Source of the DNA: Vibrio aquaticus
GTDB taxonomy: Bacteria > Pseudomonadota > Gammaproteobacteria > Enterobacterales > Vibrionaceae
NCBI RefSeq assembly: GCF_003970385.1
Contig: NZ_RXZH01000003.1
Location: 248,001-312,000, forward strand
Reading direction: 5' to 3'
DNA length: 64,000 bases
A program made the position numbers and the translations under genes. Positions within the stretch are counted from its first letter, which is position 1, and the number at the start of each line of letters is the position of its first letter. Below are positions 11,309 to 21,732 of the stretch, piece after piece. The notes under the pieces are model-generated. The model was not told the origin of the DNA and made no database searches. It saw only the letters and a list, made by a program, of their open reading frames with translations.

Positions 11309-12046
11309 ATGAAACCAGCACGTAGCGCTAAAAAGCTTGAAAAACCTCATTCGTGGTCTCAGCTAAAAAATGGTCAATGGGTCAATGACTCCATTCAAAC
11401 CCGAGTTGATGAATGGTGCCCGAGATTGTTTGGCTATCACTTACTCAAACTGGGTGGTCTTAGCTGCGAGTTAACCAGCTTCAACTGTAACATTCAACAT
11501 CAAGTTCAGTTAGATATCCAGAACCCTTTGCATAATGTCATTGCAGATGGTTACGATTTGCCCTTTTTAGAGAAAAGCTTTGATGCCGTCTTAATGGCGC
11601 ATCAGCTCGACTACTGTAATGATCCCCATCGAATGTTGCGCGAAGTGGATCGTGTGATGATCGATGATGGCTATCTTATACTCACCGGATTTAACCCGAT
11701 TAGCTTTAGCGGCTTGAGCAGTTTAATGCCGTGGCGAAAAAATAATCTGCCGTGGAGTGGTCGAATGTTCACGCCCAACCGGATTAAAGATTGGCTTGGA
11801 TTACTGAATTATCAAGTGATTGAGTGTGATACGTATGCGCTCTTTCCGATGCAGAAGTATCAAACCATGTGGACGTGGCTTGAAAATAGCTTGGGGGATT
11901 GGGCGTCTCCGATGGGCAGTTTATACTTCATTGTTGCGCGCAAACGGACTTATCCACTTAAACCGATTAAGCCTCACTGGAAGCTTAAACGAAAATTGAC
12001 GCCCGTGAGCGTCAATTACAAAGTGTCGAATAAGCAGCAACACTAG
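11309..12046 (+). CDS. Class I SAM-dependent methyltransferase, YafS-like
   Basis: A 245-residue protein with a methyltransferase type 11 core. The acidic loop VIADGYDLPFLEKSFDAVLMAHQLDY is interpreted as the SAM and substrate motifs, followed by MLREVDRVMIDDGYLILTGFNP. The N-terminal glycine-rich motif I is poorly conserved. Position between gloB and rnhA equals E. coli yafS. The substrate is unknown. Its stop is one base from the rnhA stop, so the two convergent genes have no room for a terminator between them. Confidence 0.85.
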   Translation: MKPARSAKKLEKPHSWSQLKNGQWVNDSIQTRVDEWCPRLFGYHLLKLGGLSCELTSFNCNIQHQVQLDIQNPLHNVIADGYDLPFLEKSFDAVLMAHQLDYCNDPHRMLREVDRVMIDDGYLILTGFNPISFSGLSSLMPWRKNNLPWSGRMFTPNRIKDWLGLLNYQVIECDTYALFPMQKYQTMWTWLENSLGDWASPMGSLYFIVARKRTYPLKPIKPHWKLKRKLTPVSVNYKVSNKQQH

Positions 12047-12047
12047 C

Positions 12048-12512
12048 TTAGTTAGGAATGTAGCCGGTATCTTCTTCTGTCGGATTTTCTGCTGCAGCGC
12101 GAGCCAGATCATCACACATTTCGTTTTCTCTATGGCCTGCGTGGCCTTTTACCCAGCGCCAATCAATTGTGTGACGTTCAGATTCTGCATCTAATGATTT
12201 CCAAAGGTCGGCGTTTTTCACAGGCTTTTTGTCGGCCGTTTTCCAACCTCGTTTCTTCCAGTTATGAATCCACTGAGTGATGCCTTGACGAACGTATTGG
12301 CTGTCGGTAGTCAGAATGACATTACACGGCTCTTTAAGAGTTTGCAGCGCGACAATCGTCGCCAACATTTCCATGCGGTTGTTGGTGGTAAGCGTGTAGC
12401 CTTTCGCCAGGGTCTTTTCGTTTTGCTTATAGCGAAGAACGATACCGTAGCCGCCAGGACCAGGATTGCCTAAACAAGAACCATCTGTGAAAATTTCCAC
12501 TTGTTTCGTCAT
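12048..12512 (-). CDS. rnhA: Ribonuclease HI
   Basis: Cuts the RNA strand of RNA/DNA hybrids. It has 154 residues (155 in E. coli). Catalytic residues are in place: Asp10 in [14 protein letters not shown], Glu48 in NNRMEMLA, Asp70 in TTDSQYV, and the C-terminal [15 protein letters not shown]. It is divergently paired with dnaQ across a 56-bp gap, a pairing also seen in E. coli, where the two promoters overlap. With rnhB at the window start, both RNase H types are encoded within 13 kb. Confidence 0.98.
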   Translation of the reverse strand: MTKQVEIFTDGSCLGNPGPGGYGIVLRYKQNEKTLAKGYTLTTNNRMEMLATIVALQTLKEPCNVILTTDSQYVRQGITQWIHNWKKRGWKTADKKPVKNADLWKSLDAESERHTIDWRWVKGHAGHRENEMCDDLARAAAENPTEEDTGYIPN

Positions 12513-12568
12513 GATTTGATACTATTGGGTTAAGCACATTATTGGCATAGTCTGACACATATTTTGTT

Positions 12569-13303
12569 ATGAATACTAGCAACAATTCTGAACAACATCG
12601 TATCGTCGTTCTCGATACAGAAACCACCGGTATGAACCAAGAGGGTGGTCCACATTATCAAGGTCACCGAATCATCGAAATCGGTGCGGTTGAGATCATT
12701 AACCGTAAGCTGACTGGGCGTCATTTCCACGTTTATATCAAGCCGGACCGTGATATTCAGGCCGAAGCGATCGGAGTTCACGGTATTACCGATGAATTTC
12801 TTGTCGATAAGCCAGAGTACCAAGACGTTCATAAAGAGTTTTTGGACTTCATCAAAGGTTCTGAGCTGGTGGCTCACAACGCCTCGTTCGATACCGGGTT
12901 TATGGATCATGAATTTTCGATGCTCGATCCGACCATCGGAAAAACAGACGATTTCTGTAAAGTGACCGATACGCTTGCCATGGCGAAGAAAATCTTCCCA
13001 GGTAAGCGAAACAACCTTGATGTACTTTGTGACCGCTACGGTATTGATAACTCCCACCGTACTCTCCACGGGGCTTTGCTCGATGCCGAGATTCTGGCAG
13101 ATGTTTATCTGTTAATGACGGGTGGGCAAACTTCGCTGCAGTTTAACGCAGGAAGCTCAGAGTCAGGTGGTGAAACCATAAAACGTGCCGCTAATGGACG
13201 AAAAGCACTAAAGGTTCTGCGTGCAACGGCCGATGAAATAGATGCCCATAATAATAGATTAGATATCGTCGAGAAAAACGGAAGTTGTCTCTGGCGCTCG
13301 TAG
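12569..13303 (+). CDS. dnaQ: DNA polymerase III epsilon subunit (3'-5' exonuclease)
   Basis: Proofreading subunit of the replicase. The exonuclease motif I DTETTG has Asp16 and Glu18. Motif II is HNASFDTGF and motif III HRTLHGALLDAE has the catalytic His and Asp. After the exonuclease domain comes QTSLQF, matching the clamp-binding motif known in E. coli epsilon, then a tail (LDIVEKNGSCLWRS) that binds the alpha subunit. Length is 244 residues. Its stop codon lies 8 bp before the start of the next gene, so the two are probably cotranscribed. Confidence 0.97.
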   Translation: MNTSNNSEQHRIVVLDTETTGMNQEGGPHYQGHRIIEIGAVEIINRKLTGRHFHVYIKPDRDIQAEAIGVHGITDEFLVDKPEYQDVHKEFLDFIKGSELVAHNASFDTGFMDHEFSMLDPTIGKTDDFCKVTDTLAMAKKIFPGKRNNLDVLCDRYGIDNSHRTLHGALLDAEILADVYLLMTGGQTSLQFNAGSSESGGETIKRAANGRKALKVLRATADEIDAHNNRLDIVEKNGSCLWRS

Positions 13304-13311
13304 GAGAAAGG

Positions 13312-14562
13312 ATGTTGAGGATTTGGATTGCCATTGTAGGGATTGTATTTAGCACGCTAGGCTATTCAGCTGAAGAATCCTCAATGTCTTTGTTAGACAA
13401 TCGTTTCAGGGTTGACCCATCGATCAAGCAAATCACGTTTGTTATCTATCGGGCGAAAAGCTCTCAACCTGTGGTATTGGTTCGCCCTGATGGTAAAAAA
13501 TACTATGCGTGGCGAAACCCAGATCATGTTCGCTGGTATCAAGAATCTGCCATGGACATTATCTCGATTGATAATCCTATGCCGGGCCCTTGGCAGGCGA
13601 TAGGTAAAGTCACACCCAAGAACAAAATTAAGCTTATCTCTCATCTAGAGCTTTCCACAGATAAGCTGCCAAACCGTCTTTATCTCGGCGAAACACTCAA
13701 GTTCAATGCTCGCCTGACGTCCGATGGTGAGCCTTTAGTGCTTCGAGATTTTCTCGACCGTGTCAAACTCAAAGTCACGTTTACCAAATATGTCGAGAAT
13801 GAAGAAACCTTAGTCAAAGAAGCGCGCCCGGTTCCTACTGTTGTAGGTGAATTTGCTGATGATGGTCGCGATCTAGACGAAGTGGCCGGTGATGGTAACT
13901 TCACGGTGGCGCTGCCGATTTCAAGTGAACCAGGGAAATACCGAGTAAGAATTACTTCTGGGAATGGGGTGTTTTTGCGCGCTCAGGAGCAAGAAGTCTT
14001 AGTTTACCCTAAGCCTCTACAAGCGACCTTTATTCAATCTCGCATTGATACTAATCCGCATAAAGTTGTCTTTAGCGGTGAACAGGGCATGGTTAAGCCA
14101 GGTTCTATTTCAGCGCATGTCGAGCATATTGCACCAGACGGTCAGAAAATTACGGTTCAGGGCAGTGCTGAGATGGAAAGCAATCGTCTAGAGCTGGAGA
14201 TCCCTAACAGTGACAAGCTCGGTAATTACAGCTGGTCAGGCAAAGCCTTTGCCACTGAAATGGGCTCGGAGCGACCTTTGACGTTCACGGTGACAGAGCA
14301 TACTTACAGCATTGTAGAAGAAGTCGATTTAGAAGAAACTCGTCGTCTACAAGAGTTAGAGCGCATCGAACAACAAAGACGCTTGGAAGAGATTCAATTG
14401 CAGCAAATGCGTGAAGAGAAGAAGAAACGCACCATGATCATTATTGGTGTGGGCAACGTTGTTGTGCTGCTGCTAGGGCTGGTCATTTGGTTCGTGAGGC
14501 GTAAACTCAAGGCGAAGAAAGAGATGATGCCAGAAATGCAGTTAGAAATGCCGAAGAAATAG
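13312..14562 (+). CDS. TIGR03503-type exported membrane protein
   Basis: Uncharacterised protein of 416 residues from the ATG at 13312, chosen because GGAG (13303-13306) lies 5 bp before it; an upstream in-frame TTG at 13285 would start inside dnaQ. Residues 1-20 are a signal peptide ending YSAEE. The body has beta-rich segments and a stretch (FADDGRDLDEVAGDGNFTV) typical of Ig-like or choice-of-anchor domains. A charged coiled region (ETRRLQELERIEQQRRLEEI) precedes a single membrane helix near the C-terminus (IIIGVGNVVVLLLGLVIWFV) and a lysine-rich tail. The topology suggests a mostly periplasmic protein. Function unknown. Confidence 0.8.
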   Translation: MLRIWIAIVGIVFSTLGYSAEESSMSLLDNRFRVDPSIKQITFVIYRAKSSQPVVLVRPDGKKYYAWRNPDHVRWYQESAMDIISIDNPMPGPWQAIGKVTPKNKIKLISHLELSTDKLPNRLYLGETLKFNARLTSDGEPLVLRDFLDRVKLKVTFTKYVENEETLVKEARPVPTVVGEFADDGRDLDEVAGDGNFTVALPISSEPGKYRVRITSGNGVFLRAQEQEVLVYPKPLQATFIQSRIDTNPHKVVFSGEQGMVKPGSISAHVEHIAPDGQKITVQGSAEMESNRLELEIPNSDKLGNYSWSGKAFATEMGSERPLTFTVTEHTYSIVEEVDLEETRRLQELERIEQQRRLEEIQLQQMREEKKKRTMIIIGVGNVVVLLLGLVIWFVRRKLKAKKEMMPEMQLEMPKK

Positions 14563-14601
14563 GGCGTTATTTGCTTTTAAAACCAATCATAAATTGAAAA
14601 G

Positions 14602-14636
14602 AAAAGGGGCTGCAGATGATGCAGCCCCTTTGTTGT
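14602..14636. terminator. Bidirectional terminator between convergent genes
   Basis: AAAGGGGCTGC / GCAGCCCCTTT stem with A-rich and T-rich flanks on both sides. It serves the gene ending at 14562 and fadE, which ends at 14676. Confidence 0.85.
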
Positions 14637-14675
14637 ATTTACTGTGTCGTTATGAAATGTACTGTCACGTTTGGT

Positions 14676-17126
14676 TTAAGCAACGGCTTCCATTGAAGGC
14701 GCCGTTGTTTGAGGCTTTGCCGCGAGTTCTTGAGGGTCAAAGTCGTCAACGTTAATCACATACAGTCTGTGCTGTTCTGCTTCTTTAAGCAGCTCTGCTT
14801 CGTCATTGCTGATGATGCCTTGCTCGAGGCCAATATCAGCCACAAGGTCTAGACGTAAGAACGGACGGCGCGTGTTGGTCGCTTTACAGACTTTATCAAA
14901 CACGGGCTCAGCTTCTAAGATAACGTGCAGGGCTTTCTCAATCTTACCCACCGGATTGAATTCACTCGCTTCAAAGTATTGGTTACGGCCAATGCGAGAG
15001 CGTGTCGCACTTGGCGTTTGAAGAATTTGAGCCACTTGGCTATCGAGCTTATCACTTGGCGCTTTGCGGATTCGGCCAAACGGCAAGATAACAACGCGAA
15101 GTGCTTTGCCTAGCCACTTGTTTGGGAAGTTGGCTAAAAACTCATCAATCGCATGTTCCGTTTGTTTCAAGCTGTCTTGCAGTCCCCAATGAACTAGTGG
15201 TAAATCGTCTGCAATTCGACCTTCGCTTTCATAGCGTTTTAATGTTGCAGAGCTTAGGTAAAGTTGACTTAGAATATCGCCCAAGCGAGCTGATAAACGC
15301 TCTTTACGCTTCAGTGAGCCACCAAGAACGGCCATCGAGATATCTGACAAGAAAGCAATATTCGCACTGTAACGATTAAGCTGTTGGTAATAACGGGTTG
15401 TCGCATCTTTCACTGGCGCATCAGAGAATCGGCCGTCGGTTAAACCTAACCATAAACTGCGTGCGAAGTTACTCATGGTAAAGCTAACGTGCCCTGCGAG
15501 TGCAGCGTCAAATTTATCGAGTGCGTCTGCTGAATCTGAGTAAGCCGCGTTCATTTCTTCAAGTACGTAAGGGTGACAACGAATGGCTCCTTGACCGTAG
15601 ATGATCATTGAACGAGTCAGAATATTCGCACCTTCAACGGTGACTGCGATAGGTGCGCCTTGGTAACCACGCGCTAAGAAGTTCGATGGACCCATACAGA
15701 TCCCTTTACCACCGACGATATCCATTGCATCAATCACACTGTGTTGCATACGGTGAGTACAGTGGTATTTAACAATCGCAGAGATAACCGAAGGTTTTTC
15801 ACCTAAGTCGATACCGGCCACTGTCAGTGAGCTAGCTGCATCCATCACGTAAGCATTACCACCTAAGCGCGCTAATGGCTCTTCAACGCCTTCCATATGA
15901 CCGATTGGCTGCTTAAATTGACGGCGAATACGTGCGTAAGCGCCCGTTGCCAGTGCCGCGGTTTTGATGCCACCAGTAGAGTTTGAGGGCAGTGTAATAC
16001 CACGACCAACGGACAGACATTCAACCAGCATACGCCAGCCTTGGCCGGCCATCTTAGGCCCACCAATGATGAAATCGAGTGGGACAAATAAGTCGTTAGC
16101 GCGAGTTGGACCATTTTGGAACGGCACGTTTAATGGGAAGTGGCGGTTACCAATATCCACCCCTTTAAGGTGAGTTGGGATTAACGCACAAGTAATGCCG
16201 AGTTCTTCTTGATCTCCCAATAGACCCTCTGGGTCGCGGAGTTTAAATGCCAAACCAAGCACCGTCGCCACCGGCGCCAGCGTAATATAGCGCTTGTTCC
16301 AAGTCAGGCGCATCCCCAATACTTCTTTGCCTTCCCATTTGCCCTTACAGACCACACCAAAATCTGGGATAGAACCTGCATCTGAGCCTGCTTCTGGGCT
16401 AGTTAATGCGAAACATGGGATCTCTTTACCTTCGGCAAGGCGAGGTAAGTAATAATCTTGTTGTTCTGTTGTACCGTAATGTTGTAGAAGTTCACCTGGG
16501 CCTAGTGAGTTAGGTACGCCTACCGTAGACGACAGAACACTCGAAACACCGGTTAGTTTTTGTAGCACCAAAGATTGTGCGTACGCTGAGAACTCTAAAC
16601 CGCCGTATTTCTTCTTGATGATCATCGCAAAGAATTTGTGATCTTTCAGATACTGCCAAACCTCTGGTGGTAGATCAGCAAGCTCGTGAGTCACTTGGTA
16701 ATCGTTGACCATTGCACAAACTTCACTGACTGGGCCATCAAGAAAAGCTTGTTCCTCTGCACTCAGTTTTGGATCTTTAATGCTGTGCAGTTTTTGCCAA
16801 TCAGGTTTTCCTTTGAACAGCTCGGCTTCCCACCAGACAGTACCGGCATCAAGCGCTTCTTTTTCTGTCTGAGACATCGCTGGAAGCACTTTCTTAAATA
16901 AAGATAACGCTTTCTTACTGATTAGCGACTGGCGCACGGAAGGGATAGCCAGAGTCACCACTGCTGCGATAAACAGGATCCAGCTGATTGAGCCAGCACT
17001 ACCAAAGATGGATAGCGCCACCATGGTTGCTGTCAATGCAGCGATAGATAGGGTGAGTGAACTGCGATGATACAAGCAGATGCCAAGTACCACAGTAAAA
17101 CCTAAGAGGGAGAGCAAGATGTCCAT
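14676..17126 (-). CDS. fadE: Acyl-CoA dehydrogenase FadE
   Basis: Catalyses the first, FAD-dependent step of fatty acid beta-oxidation. From the ATG at 17126 it has 816 residues (814 in E. coli); AAAGGAAC lies just before. The open frame runs 120 codons further up, but that part is not FadE-like. Residues 1-65 hold two or three membrane segments, the acyl-CoA dehydrogenase core runs from about 110 ([34 protein letters not shown]), and a FadE-specific C-terminal domain follows. Divergent from gmhA, as in E. coli. A FadR operator at 17179-17195 predicts repression without fatty acids. Confidence 0.97.
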   Translation of the reverse strand: MDILLSLLGFTVVLGICLYHRSSLTLSIAALTATMVALSIFGSAGSISWILFIAAVVTLAIPSVRQSLISKKALSLFKKVLPAMSQTEKEALDAGTVWWEAELFKGKPDWQKLHSIKDPKLSAEEQAFLDGPVSEVCAMVNDYQVTHELADLPPEVWQYLKDHKFFAMIIKKKYGGLEFSAYAQSLVLQKLTGVSSVLSSTVGVPNSLGPGELLQHYGTTEQQDYYLPRLAEGKEIPCFALTSPEAGSDAGSIPDFGVVCKGKWEGKEVLGMRLTWNKRYITLAPVATVLGLAFKLRDPEGLLGDQEELGITCALIPTHLKGVDIGNRHFPLNVPFQNGPTRANDLFVPLDFIIGGPKMAGQGWRMLVECLSVGRGITLPSNSTGGIKTAALATGAYARIRRQFKQPIGHMEGVEEPLARLGGNAYVMDAASSLTVAGIDLGEKPSVISAIVKYHCTHRMQHSVIDAMDIVGGKGICMGPSNFLARGYQGAPIAVTVEGANILTRSMIIYGQGAIRCHPYVLEEMNAAYSDSADALDKFDAALAGHVSFTMSNFARSLWLGLTDGRFSDAPVKDATTRYYQQLNRYSANIAFLSDISMAVLGGSLKRKERLSARLGDILSQLYLSSATLKRYESEGRIADDLPLVHWGLQDSLKQTEHAIDEFLANFPNKWLGKALRVVILPFGRIRKAPSDKLDSQVAQILQTPSATRSRIGRNQYFEASEFNPVGKIEKALHVILEAEPVFDKVCKATNTRRPFLRLDLVADIGLEQGIISNDEAELLKEAEQHRLYVINVDDFDPQELAAKPQTTAPSMEAVA

Positions 17127-17430
17127 ATTGATTGTTCCTTTTACGGCGATATAGTGTTTTTGTATGCCATTAAGTTGTAAGAGGTCTAACCAGTTAAGTG
17201 TAATCAAAGTATTAATAAAATGTAAAATGGCTATTTGTTCAAAAAGTGATCTAAGTAGAGTGAAAGGTCTAAAAATGACGACTGATACCACTTTTGTGGG
17301 CTGAGATTTGTAATAAAGGTGCAATTGTTCAGGTCCAGGTATCGACAGTGAGAATTGTTTGAGTAAACTCTGTAGGTAACATTGTCTGTGTTTTACAGAA
17401 CTATCTATTACAAAAATTAGAGACGAACCT
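17127..17430. other. fadE-gmhA divergent intergenic region
   Basis: A 304-bp gap between divergent genes. Besides the FadR operator I see no small gene. TTTACA and AT-rich TATC-TATTAC sequences shortly before gmhA may be its promoter but are not a strong match. Confidence 0.5.
17179..17195 (-). promoter_or_regulatory. FadR operator of fadE
   Basis: Read on the - strand the site is AACTGGTTAGACCTCTT, centred 61 bp before the fadE start. It fits the known FadR pattern (ACTGGTCNGACCTGTT) with about two differences, including the GGT-NNN-ACC core. FadR with no bound acyl-CoA should repress fadE here. Inference from match and position; not tested. Confidence 0.85.
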
Positions 17431-18012
17431 ATGTACCAGGACCTCATTAAGAACGAATTAACAGAAGCTGCTGATGTACTAAACAAATTCCTAAGCGATG
17501 ATCACAATATCGCTCAGATTGAAGCAGCAGCAAAAATGCTTGCAGACTCCTTCAAGCAAGGCGGCAAAGTGCTTTCTTGTGGTAACGGTGGTTCTCACTG
17601 TGATTCCATGCACTTTGCAGAAGAACTAACGGGTCGTTACCGCGAAAACCGTCCAGGTCTACCAGGTATCGCAATCTCTGATCCAAGCCACCTTTCATGT
17701 GTAAGTAATGACTTTGGCTATGACTTTGTCTTTTCTCGTTACGTTGAAGCAGTAGGCAGCAAAGGTGATGTTCTATTTGGTCTATCGACGTCAGGTAACT
17801 CGGGCAACATTCTAAAAGCCATTGAAGCAGCACAAGCGAAAGGCATGAAGACGATCGCTCTAACGGGTAAAGACGGCGGTAAAATGGCTGGCCTAGCGGA
17901 TATTGAAATCCGTGTACCGCATTTTGGTTATGCTGACCGTATCCAAGAGATCCACATCAAGATCATCCATATTGTGATTCAGCTGATTGAAAAGGAAATG
18001 GAAAACGCTTAA
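17431..18012 (+). CDS. gmhA: Sedoheptulose-7-phosphate isomerase
   Basis: First step of ADP-heptose synthesis for the lipopolysaccharide inner core: sedoheptulose 7-phosphate to D-glycero-D-manno-heptose 7-phosphate. A SIS domain fills most of the 193 residues, with the sugar-phosphate loop [21 protein letters not shown] and [12 protein letters not shown]. The C-terminus [24 protein letters not shown] is typical. It is divergent from fadE. The later phosphatase step, gmhB, is encoded at 27713. Confidence 0.97.
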   Translation: MYQDLIKNELTEAADVLNKFLSDDHNIAQIEAAAKMLADSFKQGGKVLSCGNGGSHCDSMHFAEELTGRYRENRPGLPGIAISDPSHLSCVSNDFGYDFVFSRYVEAVGSKGDVLFGLSTSGNSGNILKAIEAAQAKGMKTIALTGKDGGKMAGLADIEIRVPHFGYADRIQEIHIKIIHIVIQLIEKEMENA

Positions 18013-18041
18013 TAGCTGTTACCGTTTTCTATCTTATAACT

Positions 18042-18071
18042 ATAAGCGCTAGCAATCTTGCTGGCGCTTAT
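18042..18071 (+). terminator. Hairpin after gmhA
   Basis: ATAAGCGCTAGC / GCTGGCGCTTAT, 12 paired bases with one G-U, six-base loop. There is only a weak T-rich tail (GTTATTAAA), so it may stabilise the 3' end rather than terminate. Confidence 0.5.
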
Positions 18072-18118
18072 GTTATTAAAGAGAGAGTACACGCACCGAG
18101 AAGGGAGTTGAGTAAACG

Positions 18119-18964
18119 ATGTGTGAATTGCTTGGAATGAGCGCTAACGTTCCAACTGATATTTGTTTTAGTTTTACTGGCTTAATGCAGCGCGGTGGGA
18201 ATACTGGCCCGCATCGAGATGGCTGGGGAATTACTTTTTACGAAGGCAAAGGCTTTCGAACGTTTAAAGATCCTAACCCGAGTTGTGATTCTAAAATCGC
18301 CGAGCTGGTTCAAAACTACCCGATCAAAAGCCAGGCGGTGATTAGCCACATTAGGCAAGCTAACCGTGGCGGAGTGAATCTAGAAAACACTCACCCCTTT
18401 ACGCGTGAATTGTGGGGAAGTTACTGGACGTTTGCGCACAATGGCCAGCTCTCTGATTATCAAGATTTGCAAACAGGTCGTCATAGACCGGTAGGCCAAA
18501 CCGACAGTGAACTCTCTTTCTGCTGGCTACTAAAGCAGATGGAAGATCGCTACCCTGAGCCTCCGCAGGATATGGTGGGTGTCTTTCGTTTTGTCGCAGA
18601 GTGTTGTGACAAATTGCGAGAGAAAGGAGTGTTTAATATGCTGCTTTCTGATGGTGAGTATGTCGTGACGTACTGTACCAATCATCTCTACTGGATCACT
18701 CGTCGTGCGCCATTTGGCAAAGCTTCACTGATTGATGAAGATGTTGAGATTAACTTCCAAGAAGAGACCACCCCGAATGATGTTGTCTCAGTGATAGCGA
18801 CTCAGCCACTGACTGACAATGAGAAGTGGCATCGCATGAAGCCGGGAGAATTTGGTATTTTCCACTTTGGTGAGTTGATTGATGGTAATGCTGACGAACT
18901 TGTTGATGTGCCATACGCACCGAAGAAGGTAGCAAGCCAAGCACCCACTGAGCCGCTGGAGTAG
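18119..18964 (+). CDS. Class II glutamine amidotransferase, YafJ family
   Basis: A 281-residue stand-alone glutaminase-type amidotransferase. After removal of Met1, Cys2 (MCELLGMSANVP) would be the N-terminal nucleophile. HRDGWGITFYEGKG, RQANRGGVNLENTHPF and WTFAHNGQL are the conserved Ntn-hydrolase segments. E. coli yafJ also lies next to gmhA. The acceptor substrate is unknown. It ends 20 bp before the first 103-bp palindromic repeat. Confidence 0.9.
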   Translation: MCELLGMSANVPTDICFSFTGLMQRGGNTGPHRDGWGITFYEGKGFRTFKDPNPSCDSKIAELVQNYPIKSQAVISHIRQANRGGVNLENTHPFTRELWGSYWTFAHNGQLSDYQDLQTGRHRPVGQTDSELSFCWLLKQMEDRYPEPPQDMVGVFRFVAECCDKLREKGVFNMLLSDGEYVVTYCTNHLYWITRRAPFGKASLIDEDVEINFQEETTPNDVVSVIATQPLTDNEKWHRMKPGEFGIFHFGELIDGNADELVDVPYAPKKVASQAPTEPLE

Positions 18965-18983
18965 GGAGCGCAGTATGGATACT

Positions 18984-19086
18984 GTCATTCCATAGACTGA
19001 CGAAGGAAGGAGTAGGGAATCTCATATAGAACGAGACTAGCTTCAAGAGATCCCCAACTCTCTCGTCCCTCGCTCTTGAGGATGAC
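18984..19086 (+). repeat. 103-bp palindromic repeat, copy A
   Basis: Begins GTCATTCCATAGA and ends GGATGAC. The middle arms GTAGGGAATCTC and GAGATCCCCAAC pair to make one long imperfect hairpin with a variable centre. Flanking CT / AG extends the terminal pairing by two bases. It lies after the yafJ-type gene and 10 bp before the terminator of proS. Copies B (38293) and C (40849) have the same length and orientation. Confidence 0.9.
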
Positions 19087-19095
19087 AGCAAAAAC

Positions 19096-19127
19096 AAAAA
19101 AGGCTGATGTTTTCACATCAGCCTTTT
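19096..19127 (-). terminator. proS terminator (bidirectional)
   Basis: AAAGGCTGATG / CATCAGCCTTT stem with TTTTCA loop, A-run on one side and T-run on the other, so it can work on both strands. It lies 23 bp past the proS stop. Confidence 0.88.
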
Positions 19128-19149
19128 TGGTATCTAAGCGTTAAACAAC

Positions 19150-20865
19150 TTAAGCAAGTTGCGCTTTAACGTGCTCAACAATGTCAGCCATCGCTACTGC
19201 AGTCTTCTCGCCGTTGCGGCGGTTCTTGTACTCGAAGTTGCCTTCTTTCATAGAACGATCACCAATCACGATAGTGTGAGGAACGCCGATAAGCTCCATA
19301 TCAGAGAACATAACGCCTGGACGCTCTTTACGGTCATCGAATAGGACTTCAATACCCATAGCCGTCAGCTCAGCGTACAGCTTCTCAGCCGCTTCTTTCA
19401 CTTCTTCTGACTTGTGCATGTTCATTGGCACGATAGCTACTTGGAAAGGCGCTAGTGCGTCTGGCCAGATGATGCCGTATTTGTCATGGTTCTGCTCGAT
19501 TGCAGAAGCAACAACGCGTGATACACCGATACCGTAACAACCCATCTCTAGGATAACATTCTTACCGTCAGGACCAAGAACGCCACAGTTCATCGCTTCA
19601 GAGTATGCTTTACCTAGCTGGAAGATGTGACCAACTTCGATACCACGTTTAAGCATTAGCGTACCTTGACCACATGGGCTTGGATCGCCTTCTACTACGT
19701 TACGTAGATCTTCAACTTGGCCTAGCTCAACGTCACGACCCCAGTTGATACCGAAGTAGTGTTTGTCATCAATGTTAGCGCCTGCGCCGAAATCGCTCAT
19801 TACAGCTACTGTGCGGTCAACGATGAATGGCAGTTCAAGGTTTACTGGGCCTAGAGATCCAGGGCCTGCGCCAATCAGTGCACGAATTTCTTCTTCTGTT
19901 GCCATCTCTAGAGGGGCAGCAACTTGAGGAAGGTTTTCCGCTTTCACTTCGTTCAGTTCGTGATCGCCACGGATGATAAGCGCGATGAGATCTGCGTCTA
20001 CTTCATCAGATGCTTTAACGAAAAGCGTCTTAACTGTCTTCTCGATAGGCATGTCGAATTGTTCAACAAGCTCAGCAATAGTTTTCGCATTTGGCGTATC
20101 AACCAGCGTCATTTCTTGAGTTGGCTGCGCACGCTCACCTGCAGGGGCTGCTGCTTCTGCTTTCTCGATGTTCGCTGCGTAATCAGACTCAGTAGAGAAC
20201 GCGATTAGGTCTTCGCCGCTTTCAGCTAGTACGTGGAATTCTTGAGAGCCACTGCCACCGATAGCGCCAGAGTCAGCCAGTACAGGGCGGTACTCAAGGC
20301 CCATGCGATCGAATGCTTTACAGTAAGCATCGTGCATCGCTTGGTAAGATTGCTCTAGACCAGCTTTGTCGATGTCGAAGCTGTACGCATCCATCATGCA
20401 GAATTCACGTGCACGCATTACGCCAAAACGAGGGCGACGCTCATCACGGAATTTAGTTTGAATTTGGTAAAGGTTTAGCGGTAGCTGTTTGTAAGAGCTC
20501 ACTTCATTACGCACTAGGCTAGTGATCACTTCTTCAGCGGTTGGGCTAAGAACAAACGGACGCGTGTGACGGTCAGTAAAGCGAAGTAGCTCAGGACCCA
20601 TCTTTTCGCTGCGACCTGTCTCTTCCCATAGTTCAAACGGCTGAACAACGGGCATCAGAGTTTCGACAGCACCTGCATTGTCGATCTCTTGACGAACGAT
20701 GTTTTCGACTTTACGCAATACACGTAGACCAGTAGGTAGCCAGGTGTAAAGACCTGAAGCTAGCTTACGGATCATACCTGCACGTAGCATAAGCTGGTGG
20801 CTTACTACTTCTGCGTCGTTTGGAGTCTCCTTCAGAGTAGAAAGAAGATAATTACTGGTACGCAT
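19150..20865 (-). CDS. proS: Prolyl-tRNA synthetase
   Basis: Charges tRNA-Pro. The 571 residues match the bacterial type with an editing domain inserted between class II motifs 2 and 3. Motif 2 is visible as [26 protein letters not shown], the YbaK-like editing insert covers about residues 230-390 ([15 protein letters not shown]), and motif 3 is in [17 protein letters not shown]. The C-terminal anticodon-binding domain ends the protein. It lies downstream of trmO on the same strand, with a 112-bp gap. Confidence 0.98.
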   Translation of the reverse strand: MRTSNYLLSTLKETPNDAEVVSHQLMLRAGMIRKLASGLYTWLPTGLRVLRKVENIVRQEIDNAGAVETLMPVVQPFELWEETGRSEKMGPELLRFTDRHTRPFVLSPTAEEVITSLVRNEVSSYKQLPLNLYQIQTKFRDERRPRFGVMRAREFCMMDAYSFDIDKAGLEQSYQAMHDAYCKAFDRMGLEYRPVLADSGAIGGSGSQEFHVLAESGEDLIAFSTESDYAANIEKAEAAAPAGERAQPTQEMTLVDTPNAKTIAELVEQFDMPIEKTVKTLFVKASDEVDADLIALIIRGDHELNEVKAENLPQVAAPLEMATEEEIRALIGAGPGSLGPVNLELPFIVDRTVAVMSDFGAGANIDDKHYFGINWGRDVELGQVEDLRNVVEGDPSPCGQGTLMLKRGIEVGHIFQLGKAYSEAMNCGVLGPDGKNVILEMGCYGIGVSRVVASAIEQNHDKYGIIWPDALAPFQVAIVPMNMHKSEEVKEAAEKLYAELTAMGIEVLFDDRKERPGVMFSDMELIGVPHTIVIGDRSMKEGNFEYKNRRNGEKTAVAMADIVEHVKAQLA

Positions 20866-20977
20866 TAAATTTATCCGTTTATTAAAGTTGATGACTCAAG
20901 CCGGAATGGACAGGAGCATGAAATCCCAAAACAGGGAAATTTGTTAAGCCGTCTATAATATCAGCCAATTGGCTTTG

Positions 20978-21673
20978 TCAAAAGCACTCAATCGTTGTAA
21001 CCGTAATGAAATTGCCTTCCACGATGAATTTTACATTCAAGTCGAACAAGTTGACGGCATATTCCTTATTGTCAGGTTTATTTTTCTTATAGGCAGGACG
21101 AGGATCTTGACCGAGAACCTGTTTGATTACAGCTGTTTCCATGGCTGCTTCTGGGCGCTTGGCGAGCGCTTTTTGTGCAGACTCACTAAAGATGACATCG
21201 ATAGTGTCAGGCGCTTGTTCAGCGTAGCCACCTTGGGCATCGGCAATTGAATCTGAATAAGGGATATAAGGCTTGATGTCGACGATTGGCGTGTTGTCGA
21301 CCAAATCGACATTACCTAACTCGAGATAGACTTGATCGCCTTTGATCGTGACGTCCTTTAATTCAACCGCTGACATACCAATCCCGTTGGGTCTGAATGT
21401 CGAGCGTGATGCTAAGACACCGATACGTTCATTTCCGCCTAAGCGTGGAGGCCTGACTGTTGGCTTCCAGCCTGCTGCCAAGTTTTGGTCAAACAAAAAC
21501 AGTAACCACACATGGCTGAACTGCTCGATGCCACGCACGGCTTCGAGGCAATTGGCTTGCCCTGTTAAACGCACGCGAGAAGTGGCAGAGGGAACAAGCC
21601 TTGGTTGCCTAGGAACAGCAAACTTCTCTTTATAAGGTGATTCGACAAAGCCAATGGGTTCGATTGAGTACAT
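20978..21673 (-). CDS. trmO: tRNA (adenine(37)-N6)-methyltransferase TrmO
   Basis: Adds the N6-methyl group to t6A37 of tRNA-Thr (E. coli YaeB/TrmO). From the ATG at 21673 it has 231 residues (235 in E. coli), beginning MYSIEPIGFVESPYKEKFAVPRQP. The open frame extends 13 codons further, but those are unlike the family. The beta-barrel SAM-binding domain shows RPNGIGMSAVEL, and the C-terminal DPRPAYKK is typical. It heads toward proS and is divergent from rpmE2. Confidence 0.93.
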   Translation of the reverse strand: MYSIEPIGFVESPYKEKFAVPRQPRLVPSATSRVRLTGQANCLEAVRGIEQFSHVWLLFLFDQNLAAGWKPTVRPPRLGGNERIGVLASRSTFRPNGIGMSAVELKDVTIKGDQVYLELGNVDLVDNTPIVDIKPYIPYSDSIADAQGGYAEQAPDTIDVIFSESAQKALAKRPEAAMETAVIKQVLGQDPRPAYKKNKPDNKEYAVNLFDLNVKFIVEGNFITVTTIECF

Positions 21674-21732
21674 GTTTCCGCTCTCGGTGATCTTTGATCT
21701 AGAAAATATCACAAAAAACCTTGATTTTCTTT

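Noticed and set aside
13285..13311. TTG start for the TIGR03503-type gene inside dnaQ
   Set aside because: The ATG at 13312 has GGAG at good spacing and begins a normal signal peptide.
17127..17486. A 120-residue N-terminal extension of FadE
   Set aside because: It lacks a ribosome-binding site, crosses the FadR operator and is unlike FadE; the ATG at 17126 gives the family length.
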